Notes: generated from the sequence alone by a model not told the origin. Positions 1-5,246 are shown, numbered from the stretch's first letter. The stretch is 5,246 bases of DNA from an uncultured Solirubrobacterales bacterium (GCA_937973575.1 CALJKH010000213.1:1-5246); one strand, 5' to 3'. Made by a program: numbers and translations.

Positions 1-942
1 CGCGGTGATGATGGCCGCTCAACCTTCGCTGCCACTAAGGCGCTTGAGCACGCCGACTACCCGATGAACATGGGTTGCGACGGATCCCCCGGCAAGGACA
101 AAACTGTCACGAGCCCAAATCTCATGAACTCGCGCTACTGCAACTCGGATTCATCAGCTGGCGGCCTCAAGGTCATTGCGTTCGGGCAGAAGTACTACCA
201 CTCGCGCTTTGACGTCTGGAATAACTGGTTCCAGGCGGCTGACAAGTCCGGAGCTGTTCCGTCGCTGACAGTTATCTGGCTTCCAAACGACCACACTGGC
301 GGCCACAGCGTTGGCGACCCAACTCCGCAGGCAATGGTCGCTGACAACGACCTCGGTGTTGGTCAGATCGTTCAAGCGATCAGCAAGTCGAAGGTTTGGA
401 AGCAGTCAGCGATCTTCTCGGTTGAAGACGACTCGCAGGCCGGCCAGGACCACGTTGATGGCCACCGCCAGATCGGTCTTGTGATTTCCCCATGGGCCAA
501 AAAGGCCGCAGTCGTCCACACTCGCTACGACCAAGACTCGATGCTGCGAAGCGCAATGATGCTCCTCGGCCTTCAACCATTGACCTTGCAGGACGCGTTC
601 GCCCAGCCAATGTACGACGCGTTCATGCGGACAACTGACAAGCCAGACACGGCTGTCTACAAGCCAATCACCCCGAAGTACTCCCCCAAGACTGTGTTCA
701 CCGCAGCTCAGGCCCGACGCGCAGGCAACCTCGGAGCAAAGATTCCTTACGGAGACTTGGATGCTGTTCCGCAGCCACTGTTTGACCAGATGATCTGGAA
801 GAGCATCTTCGGAAACTCGCGCAAGGTTCCCGGCCCAGGGCCAAACAGTTCAGAGGCCGAACTCCAGCGCAACGCCATCGCCTTGAAGGCTCTCCGCGCT
901 GGCAAGGCGGTCCCGTTCGCCGGCGTTAAGAAGGACGATTAA
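1..942 (+). CDS. Phosphoesterase / alkaline phosphatase-like protein, C-terminal part (5' truncated)
   Basis: The reading frame is open from base 1 to a TAA at 940-942, so 313 residues are visible and the start lies outside the window. The first ATG at 64 is internal, because the frame upstream of it is coding-like. The protein matches the C-terminal catalytic half of the phosphoesterase family (PF04185; bacterial YncE/alkaline-phosphatase, AcpA/phospholipase C-like proteins). Visible motifs, counting from base 1, are WLPNDHTGG at about 93-101, MVADNDLGVG at 112-121, VEDDSQAGQDHVDGHR at 141-156 and ISPWAKKAAV at 162-171. The Asp and His residues of NDHTGG and EDD...DHVDGHR are the family's metal-binding type. 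I count only two cysteines, at about residues 26 and 47, which could form a disulfide in an exported protein; the signal peptide, if any, is off-window. No membrane anchor or sorting signal is seen at the C-terminus. Substrate is unknown (a phosphomonoester or phospholipid head group is possible). It is convergent with aguB. Confidence 0.85.
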   Translation, partial: RGDDGRSTFAATKALEHADYPMNMGCDGSPGKDKTVTSPNLMNSRYCNSDSSAGGLKVIAFGQKYYHSRFDVWNNWFQAADKSGAVPSLTVIWLPNDHTGGHSVGDPTPQAMVADNDLGVGQIVQAISKSKVWKQSAIFSVEDDSQAGQDHVDGHRQIGLVISPWAKKAAVVHTRYDQDSMLRSAMMLLGLQPLTLQDAFAQPMYDAFMRTTDKPDTAVYKPITPKYSPKTVFTAAQARRAGNLGAKIPYGDLDAVPQPLFDQMIWKSIFGNSRKVPGPGPNSSEAELQRNAIALKALRAGKAVPFAGVKKDD

Positions 943-1914
943 CTAGCCGGACAGTGACCCGTAGGCGTCAGGCCTGCGGGTCGTTTGAAACGGGAAGAGG
1001 TCAAGCCAGTCCCGTCGCTGAGAGAGGTCGATCTCGGCGACAAGGACTGCTGCCTTGTCGCGCGGCGCTTGACACAGCACTCGGCCGTAGGGGTCGCTTA
1101 TGAAGCTCGTCCCATAGAAGGTGATGTCGCCTTCATTGCCGATCCGGTTGATTGCAACCATGAACAGACCAGCGGTGATCCCGTTGCCAACAATGGTGTG
1201 CTGCCAGATCGCCTGAGTGTCAAAGCCTGGATGCGATGGCTCAGACCCGATTGCTGTCGGATAGGCGAGTAGGTCGGCATCGGCTAGCGAGTATGCCCTT
1301 GCAAGTTCCGGAAACCACTGGTCCCAGCAGGTTGGGAGACCAAATCGCGCTGTCGTCCCGTTGAGGTCGAGCTGGGTCACGGGGAACCCACCACCCTCCT
1401 CCTCCGATGGCGGACTCGGGCTAAACCAAAGGTCCTCGCGGTAACCAACTGACGCTGGGATATGCATCTTCCGAGTGCGTTGGATGAGCGAGCCATCAGG
1501 CCCTACAAGGATCGCTGTGTTGTAGCCGGCACCAGGCCCGCGCTTGACAGCGTCATCAGAGCGCTCAAAGAGCGATGCGTGCACAGGCACACCATGCTCA
1601 TAGGCCATAGCTGCAGCAAAGCGGAATGTAGGCCCGTCCAAGAGATCCTCCGGCTGGGGGTCACCGCCAGGGATGCTGCCCGGAGGGTCAACTGCGAAGT
1701 ACCTTGAAAGCGTCAGCTCCTGAAGGAACACGATCTGCGCGCCGTGGTTGACCGCAGCTGCGATTCCCTCTTCGAGCGCCGCAGTGTGCTCTTGAGGATC
1801 CTCATGCCAGCGCTGCTGGACAGCACCAACCTTGATGACTCCCCTGTTGTAATCCCTCTCCCGCGCGGGCGACTCAAGTGGCGGGCCAGACTCGATTACA
1901 AGTAGGTCGCTCAT
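943..1914 (-). CDS. aguB: N-carbamoylputrescine amidase (nitrilase superfamily)
   Basis: This 323-residue carbon-nitrogen hydrolase (PF00795) should hydrolyse N-carbamoylputrescine to putrescine, CO2 and ammonia in the cytoplasm, the second step of agmatine breakdown. The Glu-Lys-Cys triad is visible as E66 (FLQELTLSRYF), K149 (RTRKMHIP) and C196 (LPTCWDQWFPE). Other AguB-type stretches are AYPTAIGSEP (217-226), VAINRIGNEGD (253-263), FYGTSFISDPYGR (266-278) and RRPDAYG near the end. The ATG at 1914-1912 overlaps the aguA stop as ATGA, and an AGG lies 7 nt upstream, so translation is probably coupled. Oddities: the conserved domain begins near residue 27, leaving a polar N-terminal extension of about 25 residues with no ATG, GTG or TTG to start later; an acidic, Pro/Gly-rich insert (SPSPPSEEEGGGF) follows the lysine region; and ELTLSRYF differs from the common AguB form. 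A related amidase specificity is possible, but the aguA partner supports this call. The stop TAG touches the convergent gene's TAA. Confidence 0.85.
   Translation of the reverse strand: MSDLLVIESGPPLESPARERDYNRGVIKVGAVQQRWHEDPQEHTAALEEGIAAAVNHGAQIVFLQELTLSRYFAVDPPGSIPGGDPQPEDLLDGPTFRFAAAMAYEHGVPVHASLFERSDDAVKRGPGAGYNTAILVGPDGSLIQRTRKMHIPASVGYREDLWFSPSPPSEEEGGGFPVTQLDLNGTTARFGLPTCWDQWFPELARAYSLADADLLAYPTAIGSEPSHPGFDTQAIWQHTIVGNGITAGLFMVAINRIGNEGDITFYGTSFISDPYGRVLCQAPRDKAAVLVAEIDLSQRRDWLDLFPFQTTRRPDAYGSLSG
956..982 (+). terminator. Terminator-like hairpin after the phosphoesterase gene
   Basis: The arms GACCCGTAGGC (956-966) and GCCTGCGGGTC (972-982) enclose the 5-nt loop GTCAG. In plus-strand RNA this gives 11 pairs, ten Watson-Crick and one U-G wobble. 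It begins 14 nt after the phosphoesterase stop codon. Only three Ts (GTTTG) follow, so the U-tract is weak. On the minus strand the wobble becomes an A-C mismatch, so the hairpin favours plus-strand transcripts. It lies wholly within the last codons of aguB on the other strand. Its role as a terminator is inference. Confidence 0.5.
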
Positions 1915-2912
1915 TCGGGGACCTGCTGGGTGATGCAGTGGATCCCACCGCCGCCAAGAGCAAGTGTCAGTGACTCAACGCCAACCACCTCGCGCCCTGG
2001 GTACAGGCTCCCGATCAGCTTCAGGGCGTCGTCGTCCATATGTGGATCCAACCCTGCGACGGGGACGATCACAGCCCCATTGCAGACATAGAAGTTCGTG
2101 TACGGGATAACGATGGGCTCGTCCGTGCCAGATCGGCTAGCGCGTGGAAGCAGCTCGATTGTCGTCACCTCAACCCCGCTCTCCTCAAGGATCGCTCTGT
2201 TGTGGGCCATAGGGCCCTGATTGACGTCTCCGGCGGGCGCAGTTTGAAGGAGAGCCTTGCCTGGGGCATAAAAGGCGCAGATGTTGTCTACATGCCCGTC
2301 GGTGTCTGCATCCTCGGCTAGCCCACGCTCAAGCCAGATCGTCTGCTCCACACCAAGGAACTCCTCAAAGGCACCCTCAAGGACCGACTGCGTCGCGTTG
2401 GGGTTGCGATTCGGGTTGAGGTTGCACTGCTCAGTGGTAACCAGCAGCCCAGCTCCATCGACTGCGATTGACCCACCCTCCAAAACTAGATCAGACGAAA
2501 TTCGCTCTATCCCGAGGTGCTCAAGCAGGAGCCGGCTTATTGCAGCGTCGTTTTCATAAGGCACGAACTTCTCACCCCAAGAGTTGAAAGCAAAATCGAC
2601 GCCCGCCCGGGACCCAGATTCGCCCTTGACGATGATTGGCCCACTGTCGCGGAACCAGGAGTCGTCAATCGGCATCTCTACAACTTCAACATTCTCCTCA
2701 GGACAGGCTCTGCTAGCAGTCTCTCCCGCCCCGGGGTTAGCGACGAGCGTGACCTGTTCAAACTGGCTGACGGCATCAACTACGCGGGCATGGCAGTCAA
2801 ACGCTGCGTCCATCCCAATCCCACGCCACGACTCCTCCCGGCATGGCCAAGCTAAGAGCGTGCGCTCGTGCCTGTCCCACTCTGCCGGCATGCGAAGGCC
2901 CGTGGCAGACAT
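1911..2912 (-). CDS. aguA: Agmatine deiminase (peptidyl-arginine deiminase family)
   Basis: This 333-residue protein has near full length for the family (PF04371). It should convert agmatine to N-carbamoylputrescine and ammonia in the cytoplasm. Guanidine-modifying-enzyme motifs appear in order: RMPAEWDRHERTLLAWP (7-23), DDSWFRDSGP with D89 (83-92), FNSWGEK (109-115), LEGGS with E145 (144-148), NLNPNRNP (164-171), DGHVDN with H207 and D209 (205-210), YTNFYVCNGAVIVP (271-284) and the nucleophile region GGGGIHCITQQ with C326 (320-330). No key residue appears missing. The start is the ATG at 2912-2910, 15 nt after the SCP2-like gene's stop. No clear Shine-Dalgarno precedes it, and none precedes the alternative ATG at codon 8, just before MPAEW, so the exact start is open. 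It overlaps aguB by 4 nt, which completes the pathway from agmatine to putrescine. No arginine decarboxylase is in the window, so the agmatine source is unknown. Confidence 0.93.
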   Translation of the reverse strand: MSATGLRMPAEWDRHERTLLAWPCREESWRGIGMDAAFDCHARVVDAVSQFEQVTLVANPGAGETASRACPEENVEVVEMPIDDSWFRDSGPIIVKGESGSRAGVDFAFNSWGEKFVPYENDAAISRLLLEHLGIERISSDLVLEGGSIAVDGAGLLVTTEQCNLNPNRNPNATQSVLEGAFEEFLGVEQTIWLERGLAEDADTDGHVDNICAFYAPGKALLQTAPAGDVNQGPMAHNRAILEESGVEVTTIELLPRASRSGTDEPIVIPYTNFYVCNGAVIVPVAGLDPHMDDDALKLIGSLYPGREVVGVESLTLALGGGGIHCITQQVPE

Positions 2913-2927
2913 AACGCGACTGTCGGC

Positions 2928-3302
2928 TTAGAAGCCGCCGCGGCCCTTGCTGAGCCTGTTGCGACCAACCTGCTTCTCAGTCACCTGAGCAATCAGCCTG
3001 AGCATTGCCGAGTCGCCGCTGGCCTTAACAGTTCCCACCTCAAAGGCCGTGAGCCAGTCCTCAACCGTCCCTTTGGTTGCGAGGGTGTTGAAGTCTGCCC
3101 TTGGGATCTCAACCCTGACTCGCGCGTGGTCTGCGACTCCCTTGGTGATCTTGAGATCGGGCATTTCCACTTGGAATGCCTGGATGTCACCACGGCCCTT
3201 TAGCTCAACGTCAATCGTTACTGGCAACGGGCGCAACGCTGGCACCTCGTCAAGAAAGTGTTCGATTGCTTGGCGGATCAGTTCAGGTGCATCGCTTGAC
3301 AT
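2928..3302 (-). CDS. SCP2-like sterol/lipid-binding domain protein
   Basis: This 124-residue stand-alone protein resembles the SCP2 sterol-carrier fold (PF02036). The clearest part is residues 61-97: alternating hydrophobic strands (RVRVEIP), the segment DFNTLATKGTVEDWLTAFEVG, and then VKASGD, which corresponds to the family's pattern of a short loop, a helix with large aromatics, and a K-x-x-GD turn before the last helix (SAMLRLIAQVTEK). The family binds sterols, fatty acids or acyl-CoAs in a hydrophobic pocket. Bacterial members are often lone domains, and the ligand here is unknown. The C-terminus is basic (GRNRLSKGRGGF), and no signal peptide or membrane helix is seen. The start ATG has a good AGGA ribosome-binding site 7 nt upstream. 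The gene lies 23 nt after the membrane-protein stop and 15 nt before aguA. A role in handling acyl-CoA with the dehydrogenase upstream is inference. Confidence 0.72.
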   Translation of the reverse strand: MSSDAPELIRQAIEHFLDEVPALRPLPVTIDVELKGRGDIQAFQVEMPDLKITKGVADHARVRVEIPRADFNTLATKGTVEDWLTAFEVGTVKASGDSAMLRLIAQVTEKQVGRNRLSKGRGGF

Positions 3303-3309
3303 GCGGTGA

Positions 3310-3313
3310 TCCT
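3310..3313 (-). promoter_or_regulatory. Ribosome-binding site of the SCP2-like gene
   Basis: On the minus strand AGGA lies 7 nt before the ATG at 3302-3300. It is among the clearest Shine-Dalgarno sequences in the leftward gene set and fixes this start. Confidence 0.6.
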
Positions 3314-3325
3314 ATCCAGCAGCGG

Positions 3326-3829
3326 TTAACCGTGAAGCAAGATCTTCAGAAGGATGATTGATGCGCCCAGGGCAGTTGCCACCAGAGTGGCAAGGAGCCG
3401 AAGTGGCATTCCGGCAGCGCTCCGCCCTGATGAGAAGAAGGCTGTTGCCCCAAGTTCCAGCACGCAGATCGCGCTGGCGAGGTTGATCAGCACCTGATCT
3501 GCACTAGTCACAAAGCTGCCAAGGACTAGGACGTTAATTGGCAGAAGCGGCGCGGCAATCATCGGCAGCTCCTTATTAAGGGCTGCCTTTGTGCTTTGGA
3601 CTGACGGAGTTACGCCGTCAGACGACCATTTGCCGAGCACAATCGCGTACGAGTGAGCAAGCCACAGAGCAGCAATCGTGAAGAAAGTGAAGATGCCGAC
3701 CTCAGCAGCGCCGTCTCCACTTGTTAGGTCGGCAGCACTGATCACTGACGCCGCAATGATCAGGCCGTAAATCGCGCTAGAGACGTTAGCCGGGCCGCGC
3801 TGATCAATCAGCAGCCGGCGGCCCGGTAC
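3326..3829 (-). CDS. Small multi-pass membrane protein of unknown function; start codon uncertain
   Basis: I do not recognise a named family; it resembles unnamed small integral membrane proteins of actinobacteria. If it starts at 3829 it has 167 residues and about five hydrophobic segments: roughly 15-33 (SSAIYGLIIAASVISA), 45-65 (IFTFFTIAALWLAHSYAIVL), 89-108 (PMIAAPLLPINVLVLGSFV), 112-132 and 141-164. Conserved-looking polar spots are WLAHSYA in helix 2 and the ALNKELPM loop before helix 3. The frame is open upstream to a GTG at 4009, but that would overlap the dehydrogenase by 154 nt. Between the dehydrogenase stop (3856) and helix 1 there is no in-frame ATG, GTG or TTG. I place the start at a GTA (3829-3827) because AGAGG (3839-3835) lies 5 nt before it. 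Other options are a CTG at 3859 overlapping the upstream TGA, or a GTG at 3745-3743, which would cut helix 1 in half. The gap to the SCP2-like gene is 23 nt. The protein looks real, but the start is unresolved. Confidence 0.65.
   Translation of the reverse strand, partial: VPGRRLLIDQRGPANVSSAIYGLIIAASVISAADLTSGDGAAEVGIFTFFTIAALWLAHSYAIVLGKWSSDGVTPSVQSTKAALNKELPMIAAPLLPINVLVLGSFVTSADQVLINLASAICVLELGATAFFSSGRSAAGMPLRLLATLVATALGASIILLKILLHG
3790..3826 (-). other. Strong GC-rich hairpin at the 5' end of the membrane-protein gene
   Basis: The minus-strand arms CCGGGCCGC (3826-3818) and GCGGCCCGG (3798-3790) pair perfectly over 9 bp. Inside, GCTGA and TCAGC (3812-3808 and 3803-3799) add 5 bp around a TTGA loop, with a 5-nt bulge on the 5' side (3817-3813). 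No T-run follows on either strand, so it is not a classical intrinsic terminator. It falls directly after the candidate start codon and ribosome-binding site. Its position would suit an attenuator, an mRNA-stability element or a translation brake; all of these are inference. Confidence 0.55.
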
Positions 3830-3834
3830 GTAAG

Positions 3835-3839
3835 CCTCT
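3835..3839 (-). promoter_or_regulatory. Candidate ribosome-binding site of the membrane-protein gene
   Basis: On the minus strand AGAGG is followed by 5 nt (CTTAC) and then GTA at 3829-3827. It lies in the 26-nt gap after the dehydrogenase stop. It is the only good purine-rich match near the expected start and is the reason for choosing 3829, although GTA is not a normal start codon. Confidence 0.35.
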
Positions 3840-3855
3840 TGTTGGTCGGAAGTGC

Positions 3856-5067
3856 TCAGATCTTGTGGCGCTGCAGAAGCTTCTTGCCAATAACCATGCG
3901 CTGGATCTCTGAGGTTCCCTCGCCGATCAGGAGCAGCGGCACATCGCGGTAGAGACGCTCGACCTCGTACTCCTTCGAGTAGCCGTAGCCACCGTGGATT
4001 CGGAAGCACTCTTCTACGCAGAAGTGGCCTGCCTCTGAAGCAAACAGCTTCGCCATGCCAGCCTCAAGGTCTGAGCGCTCGCCGTTGTCCTTCATGCGCG
4101 CGGCACGGAGGGTCATTAGACGGGCTGCGTCAACCTGGGTTGCCATGTCGGCAAGCTTGAACTGAATTGCCTGATGCTGTGCGATCGGCTTGCCGAATGT
4201 CTTGCGCTCTTGGCTGTAACGAAGCGCGAGCTCGAGAGCGCGTTGGGCGATGCCAACACCGCGAGCTGCAACATTCACACGACCAACCTCGAGAGCGTCC
4301 ATCATCTGGATGAAGCCTTCGCCAACTCCAGCCTCTTCGCCACCAAGGATGTTCTCTGCTGGGCAGCGGTAGCCGTCAAATACGAGCTCTGTGGACTCAA
4401 CGCCCTTGTAGCCCATCTTCTTGATCTTCGGCGGAACGTTGAAGCCCTTGAGAGCGCCAGTGTTCTCGTGAACTCCTGACTCCTTCTCAGCGATGAAGCA
4501 GGTCATGCCCTTGAAGGCAGGCTCAGCTGTTGTGTCGGTCTTGACGAGAACGAAGCAGAGGCTGCTCATAAGGCCGTTGGTGACCCACATCTTGGCGCCG
4601 TTGATCTCCCACATTCCGTCTTCAACCTTGGTGGCAGTGGTCTTGAGGGCCTGAACGTCGGAACCGGCCTCAGGCTCAGAGAGTGAGAATGAAGCGCGAA
4701 TCTCGCCTGTTGCCATCCGTGGCAGGTACTTGGCCTTCTGCTCCTCAGGACCGAACTCCATGAGGAGGTAGACACCGATGAAGTGGGTGTTGATGATGCC
4801 CGAGATGCTGACCCAACCACGGGCGAGCTCTTCAACGATCATCGTGTAGGTCGTGAGGTCGAGGCCCATTCCGCCGTATTCCTCAGGAACGGTTACGCCG
4901 AAGAGACCAAGCTCGCGCATCTGATCGACGATGTCCTGCGGGTACTCGTCTGCTGCGTCGAAATGCTCGGCGTTCGGGAGGATCTGCTCGTCCACGAACT
5001 GCCTGACCATCTCGGTCATCATTACCTGCTCGTCGGTCTTATCTGAGAACTGCGGGGCAATTGACAT
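3856..5067 (-). CDS. Acyl-CoA dehydrogenase
   Basis: This 403-residue FAD enzyme should oxidise an acyl-CoA to the 2,3-enoyl-CoA in the cytoplasm and pass electrons to electron-transfer flavoprotein. Length and layout fit the family: an N-terminal helical domain (about 13-120), a middle beta domain (125-235) and a C-terminal helical domain (245-398). Visible motifs are PEEYGGMG (61-68), FSLSEPEAGSDVQA (127-140), MWVTNGL (160-166), GRVNVAARGVGIAQRA (262-277), SQERKTFGKPIAQHQAIQ (285-302), HGGYGYSKEYEVERLYRD (358-375) and IGEGTSEIQR (381-390), where E383 aligns with the usual catalytic base. An Arg (356) stands where the second family signature usually has Gln, Glu or Asp. The substrate chain cannot be read from sequence; a short or branched acyl-CoA is only a guess. 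The ATG at 5067 has a weak ribosome-binding site (GGGAG 11 nt upstream). It is the first gene of the leftward operon and is divergent from the gene at 5147. Confidence 0.95.
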   Translation of the reverse strand: MSIAPQFSDKTDEQVMMTEMVRQFVDEQILPNAEHFDAADEYPQDIVDQMRELGLFGVTVPEEYGGMGLDLTTYTMIVEELARGWVSISGIINTHFIGVYLLMEFGPEEQKAKYLPRMATGEIRASFSLSEPEAGSDVQALKTTATKVEDGMWEINGAKMWVTNGLMSSLCFVLVKTDTTAEPAFKGMTCFIAEKESGVHENTGALKGFNVPPKIKKMGYKGVESTELVFDGYRCPAENILGGEEAGVGEGFIQMMDALEVGRVNVAARGVGIAQRALELALRYSQERKTFGKPIAQHQAIQFKLADMATQVDAARLMTLRAARMKDNGERSDLEAGMAKLFASEAGHFCVEECFRIHGGYGYSKEYEVERLYRDVPLLLIGEGTSEIQRMVIGKKLLQRHKI

Positions 5068-5079
5068 GTCTTTTAGGGC

Positions 5080-5124
5080 TCCCGGTATCGGAATTACAAG
5101 TTCTGGAACACCAGCCTACCGGGA
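5080..5124. promoter_or_regulatory. Divergent promoter region with inverted repeat (candidate operator)
   Basis: Arms TCCCGGTA (5080-5087) and TACCGGGA (5117-5124) form a perfect 8-bp inverted repeat with 37 bp between centres. A second small palindrome, GTTC-TG-GAAC, lies between them at 5100-5109. On the minus strand a TGTAAT (5098-5093) matches the -10 consensus at five of six positions and would start transcription near 5086, about 20 nt before the dehydrogenase ATG. The repeat arms would then cover the -35 region and the start point. I see no good -35 hexamer. Regulator binding is inference. Confidence 0.35.
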
Positions 5125-5146
5125 TCTCCCCTTATTCTCACGCCAC

Positions 5147-5246
5147 GTGAACCCAACTGCAGCGATTTTGGAAGGGGCTGACCCTCAGCGACTCGCGCTT
5201 CTTTCCCTTGATTACGAAGGAAAGCGGGCTGAATGGTCATTCGCTG
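5147..5246 (+). CDS. N-terminus of a divergent gene, possibly AMP-dependent acyl-CoA synthetase (3' truncated)
   Basis: A GTG at 5147 opens 33 codons that stay open to the window edge. The peptide begins VNPTAAILEGADPQRL and continues with LDYEGKRAEWSFA. The last part resembles the N-terminal stretch of acyl-CoA ligases, where a strand is followed by a Trp/Tyr-(S/T)-(F/Y) motif before the first helix. This is short, so the family call is weak. Neighbourhood supports it: acyl-CoA ligases often sit beside acyl-CoA dehydrogenases. The frame is open further left but has no earlier ATG, GTG or TTG down to 5102. No Shine-Dalgarno precedes the GTG (the upstream bases are pyrimidine-rich), while TATTCT at 5133-5138 could be a -10 element giving a leaderless message starting at or near the GTG. 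The gap to the dehydrogenase start is 79 nt. Confidence 0.45.
   Translation, partial: MNPTAAILEGADPQRLALLSLDYEGKRAEWSFA

Noticed and set aside
154..610. Minus-strand open frames inside the phosphoesterase gene
   Set aside because: They are opposite a clearly conserved coding region, with Arg/Ser-rich, domain-free translations.
918..925. CGCCGGCG palindrome near the end of the phosphoesterase gene, considered as a terminator for the leftward operon
   Set aside because: It has no loop, no extended stem and no T-run on the minus strand.
1839..1845. AGGGGAG on the minus strand inside aguB, considered as a ribosome-binding site for a later start
   Set aside because: No ATG, GTG or TTG follows at a usable distance in frame; the nearest codons at the domain boundary are GTC and ATC, too close to the motif.
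2517..3203. Several plus-strand open frames of 90-115 codons opposite aguA and the SCP2-like gene
   Set aside because: They lie antisense to well-supported genes, have no recognisable domains and show low-complexity, Ser/Arg-rich translations typical of shadow frames.
3323..3332. 10-bp palindrome CGGTTAACCG over the membrane-protein stop codon
   Set aside because: A few such palindromes are expected by chance in 5 kb, there is no loop for a hairpin, and nothing else supports a binding site.
3743..3745. GTG as start of the membrane-protein gene
   Set aside because: It falls in the middle of the first hydrophobic segment and lacks a Shine-Dalgarno, although it cannot be fully excluded.
4174..5046. 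Plus- and minus-strand open frames within the acyl-CoA dehydrogenase gene
   Set aside because: The dehydrogenase frame carries all family motifs across this span, so these are shadows.

Overview
The window reads as ordinary chromosome from a moderately GC-rich bacterium. I suggest Actinomycetota in the broad sense. The reasons are the protein style (SCP2-like protein, actinobacterial-type acyl-CoA dehydrogenase, secreted-type phosphoesterase), GTG start use, tight gene packing and mostly weak Shine-Dalgarno sequences. There is no 16S or other marker gene here, so this placement is inference. I see no mobile element, CRISPR array, tRNA or rRNA.

Layout. (1) Positions 1-942, plus strand: the C-terminal 313 residues of a metal-dependent phosphoesterase (alkaline phosphatase/phospholipase C-like), whose start lies off the left edge. 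(2) Positions 943-5067, minus strand: five genes in one direction, in transcription order acyl-CoA dehydrogenase, small five-helix membrane protein, SCP2-like lipid-binding protein, agmatine deiminase (aguA) and N-carbamoylputrescine amidase (aguB). Gaps are 15-26 nt, and aguA and aguB share a 4-nt ATGA overlap, so they look like one operon. (3) Positions 5068-5146: a short divergent promoter region with an 8-bp inverted repeat. (4) Positions 5147-5246, plus strand: the first 33 codons of a gene that runs off the right edge, possibly an AMP-dependent acyl-CoA ligase.

How the genes work together. AguA and AguB form a complete two-step route from agmatine to putrescine: agmatine deiminase makes N-carbamoylputrescine, and the amidase releases putrescine, CO2 and ammonia. 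The upstream half (acyl-CoA dehydrogenase, membrane protein, SCP2-like carrier, and perhaps the divergent ligase) points to acyl-CoA or lipid metabolism. Why the two halves share a transcript is not evident.

The points most worth a second look are structural rather than a new system. The membrane-protein gene has no ATG, GTG or TTG start between the end of its upstream neighbour and the middle of its first membrane helix, and a strong 37-nt hairpin sits at that spot. The two convergent transcription units meet with stop codons that touch, and the terminator-like hairpin for the rightward gene lies inside the last codons of aguB. I did not find convincing evidence for an undescribed multi-gene system.
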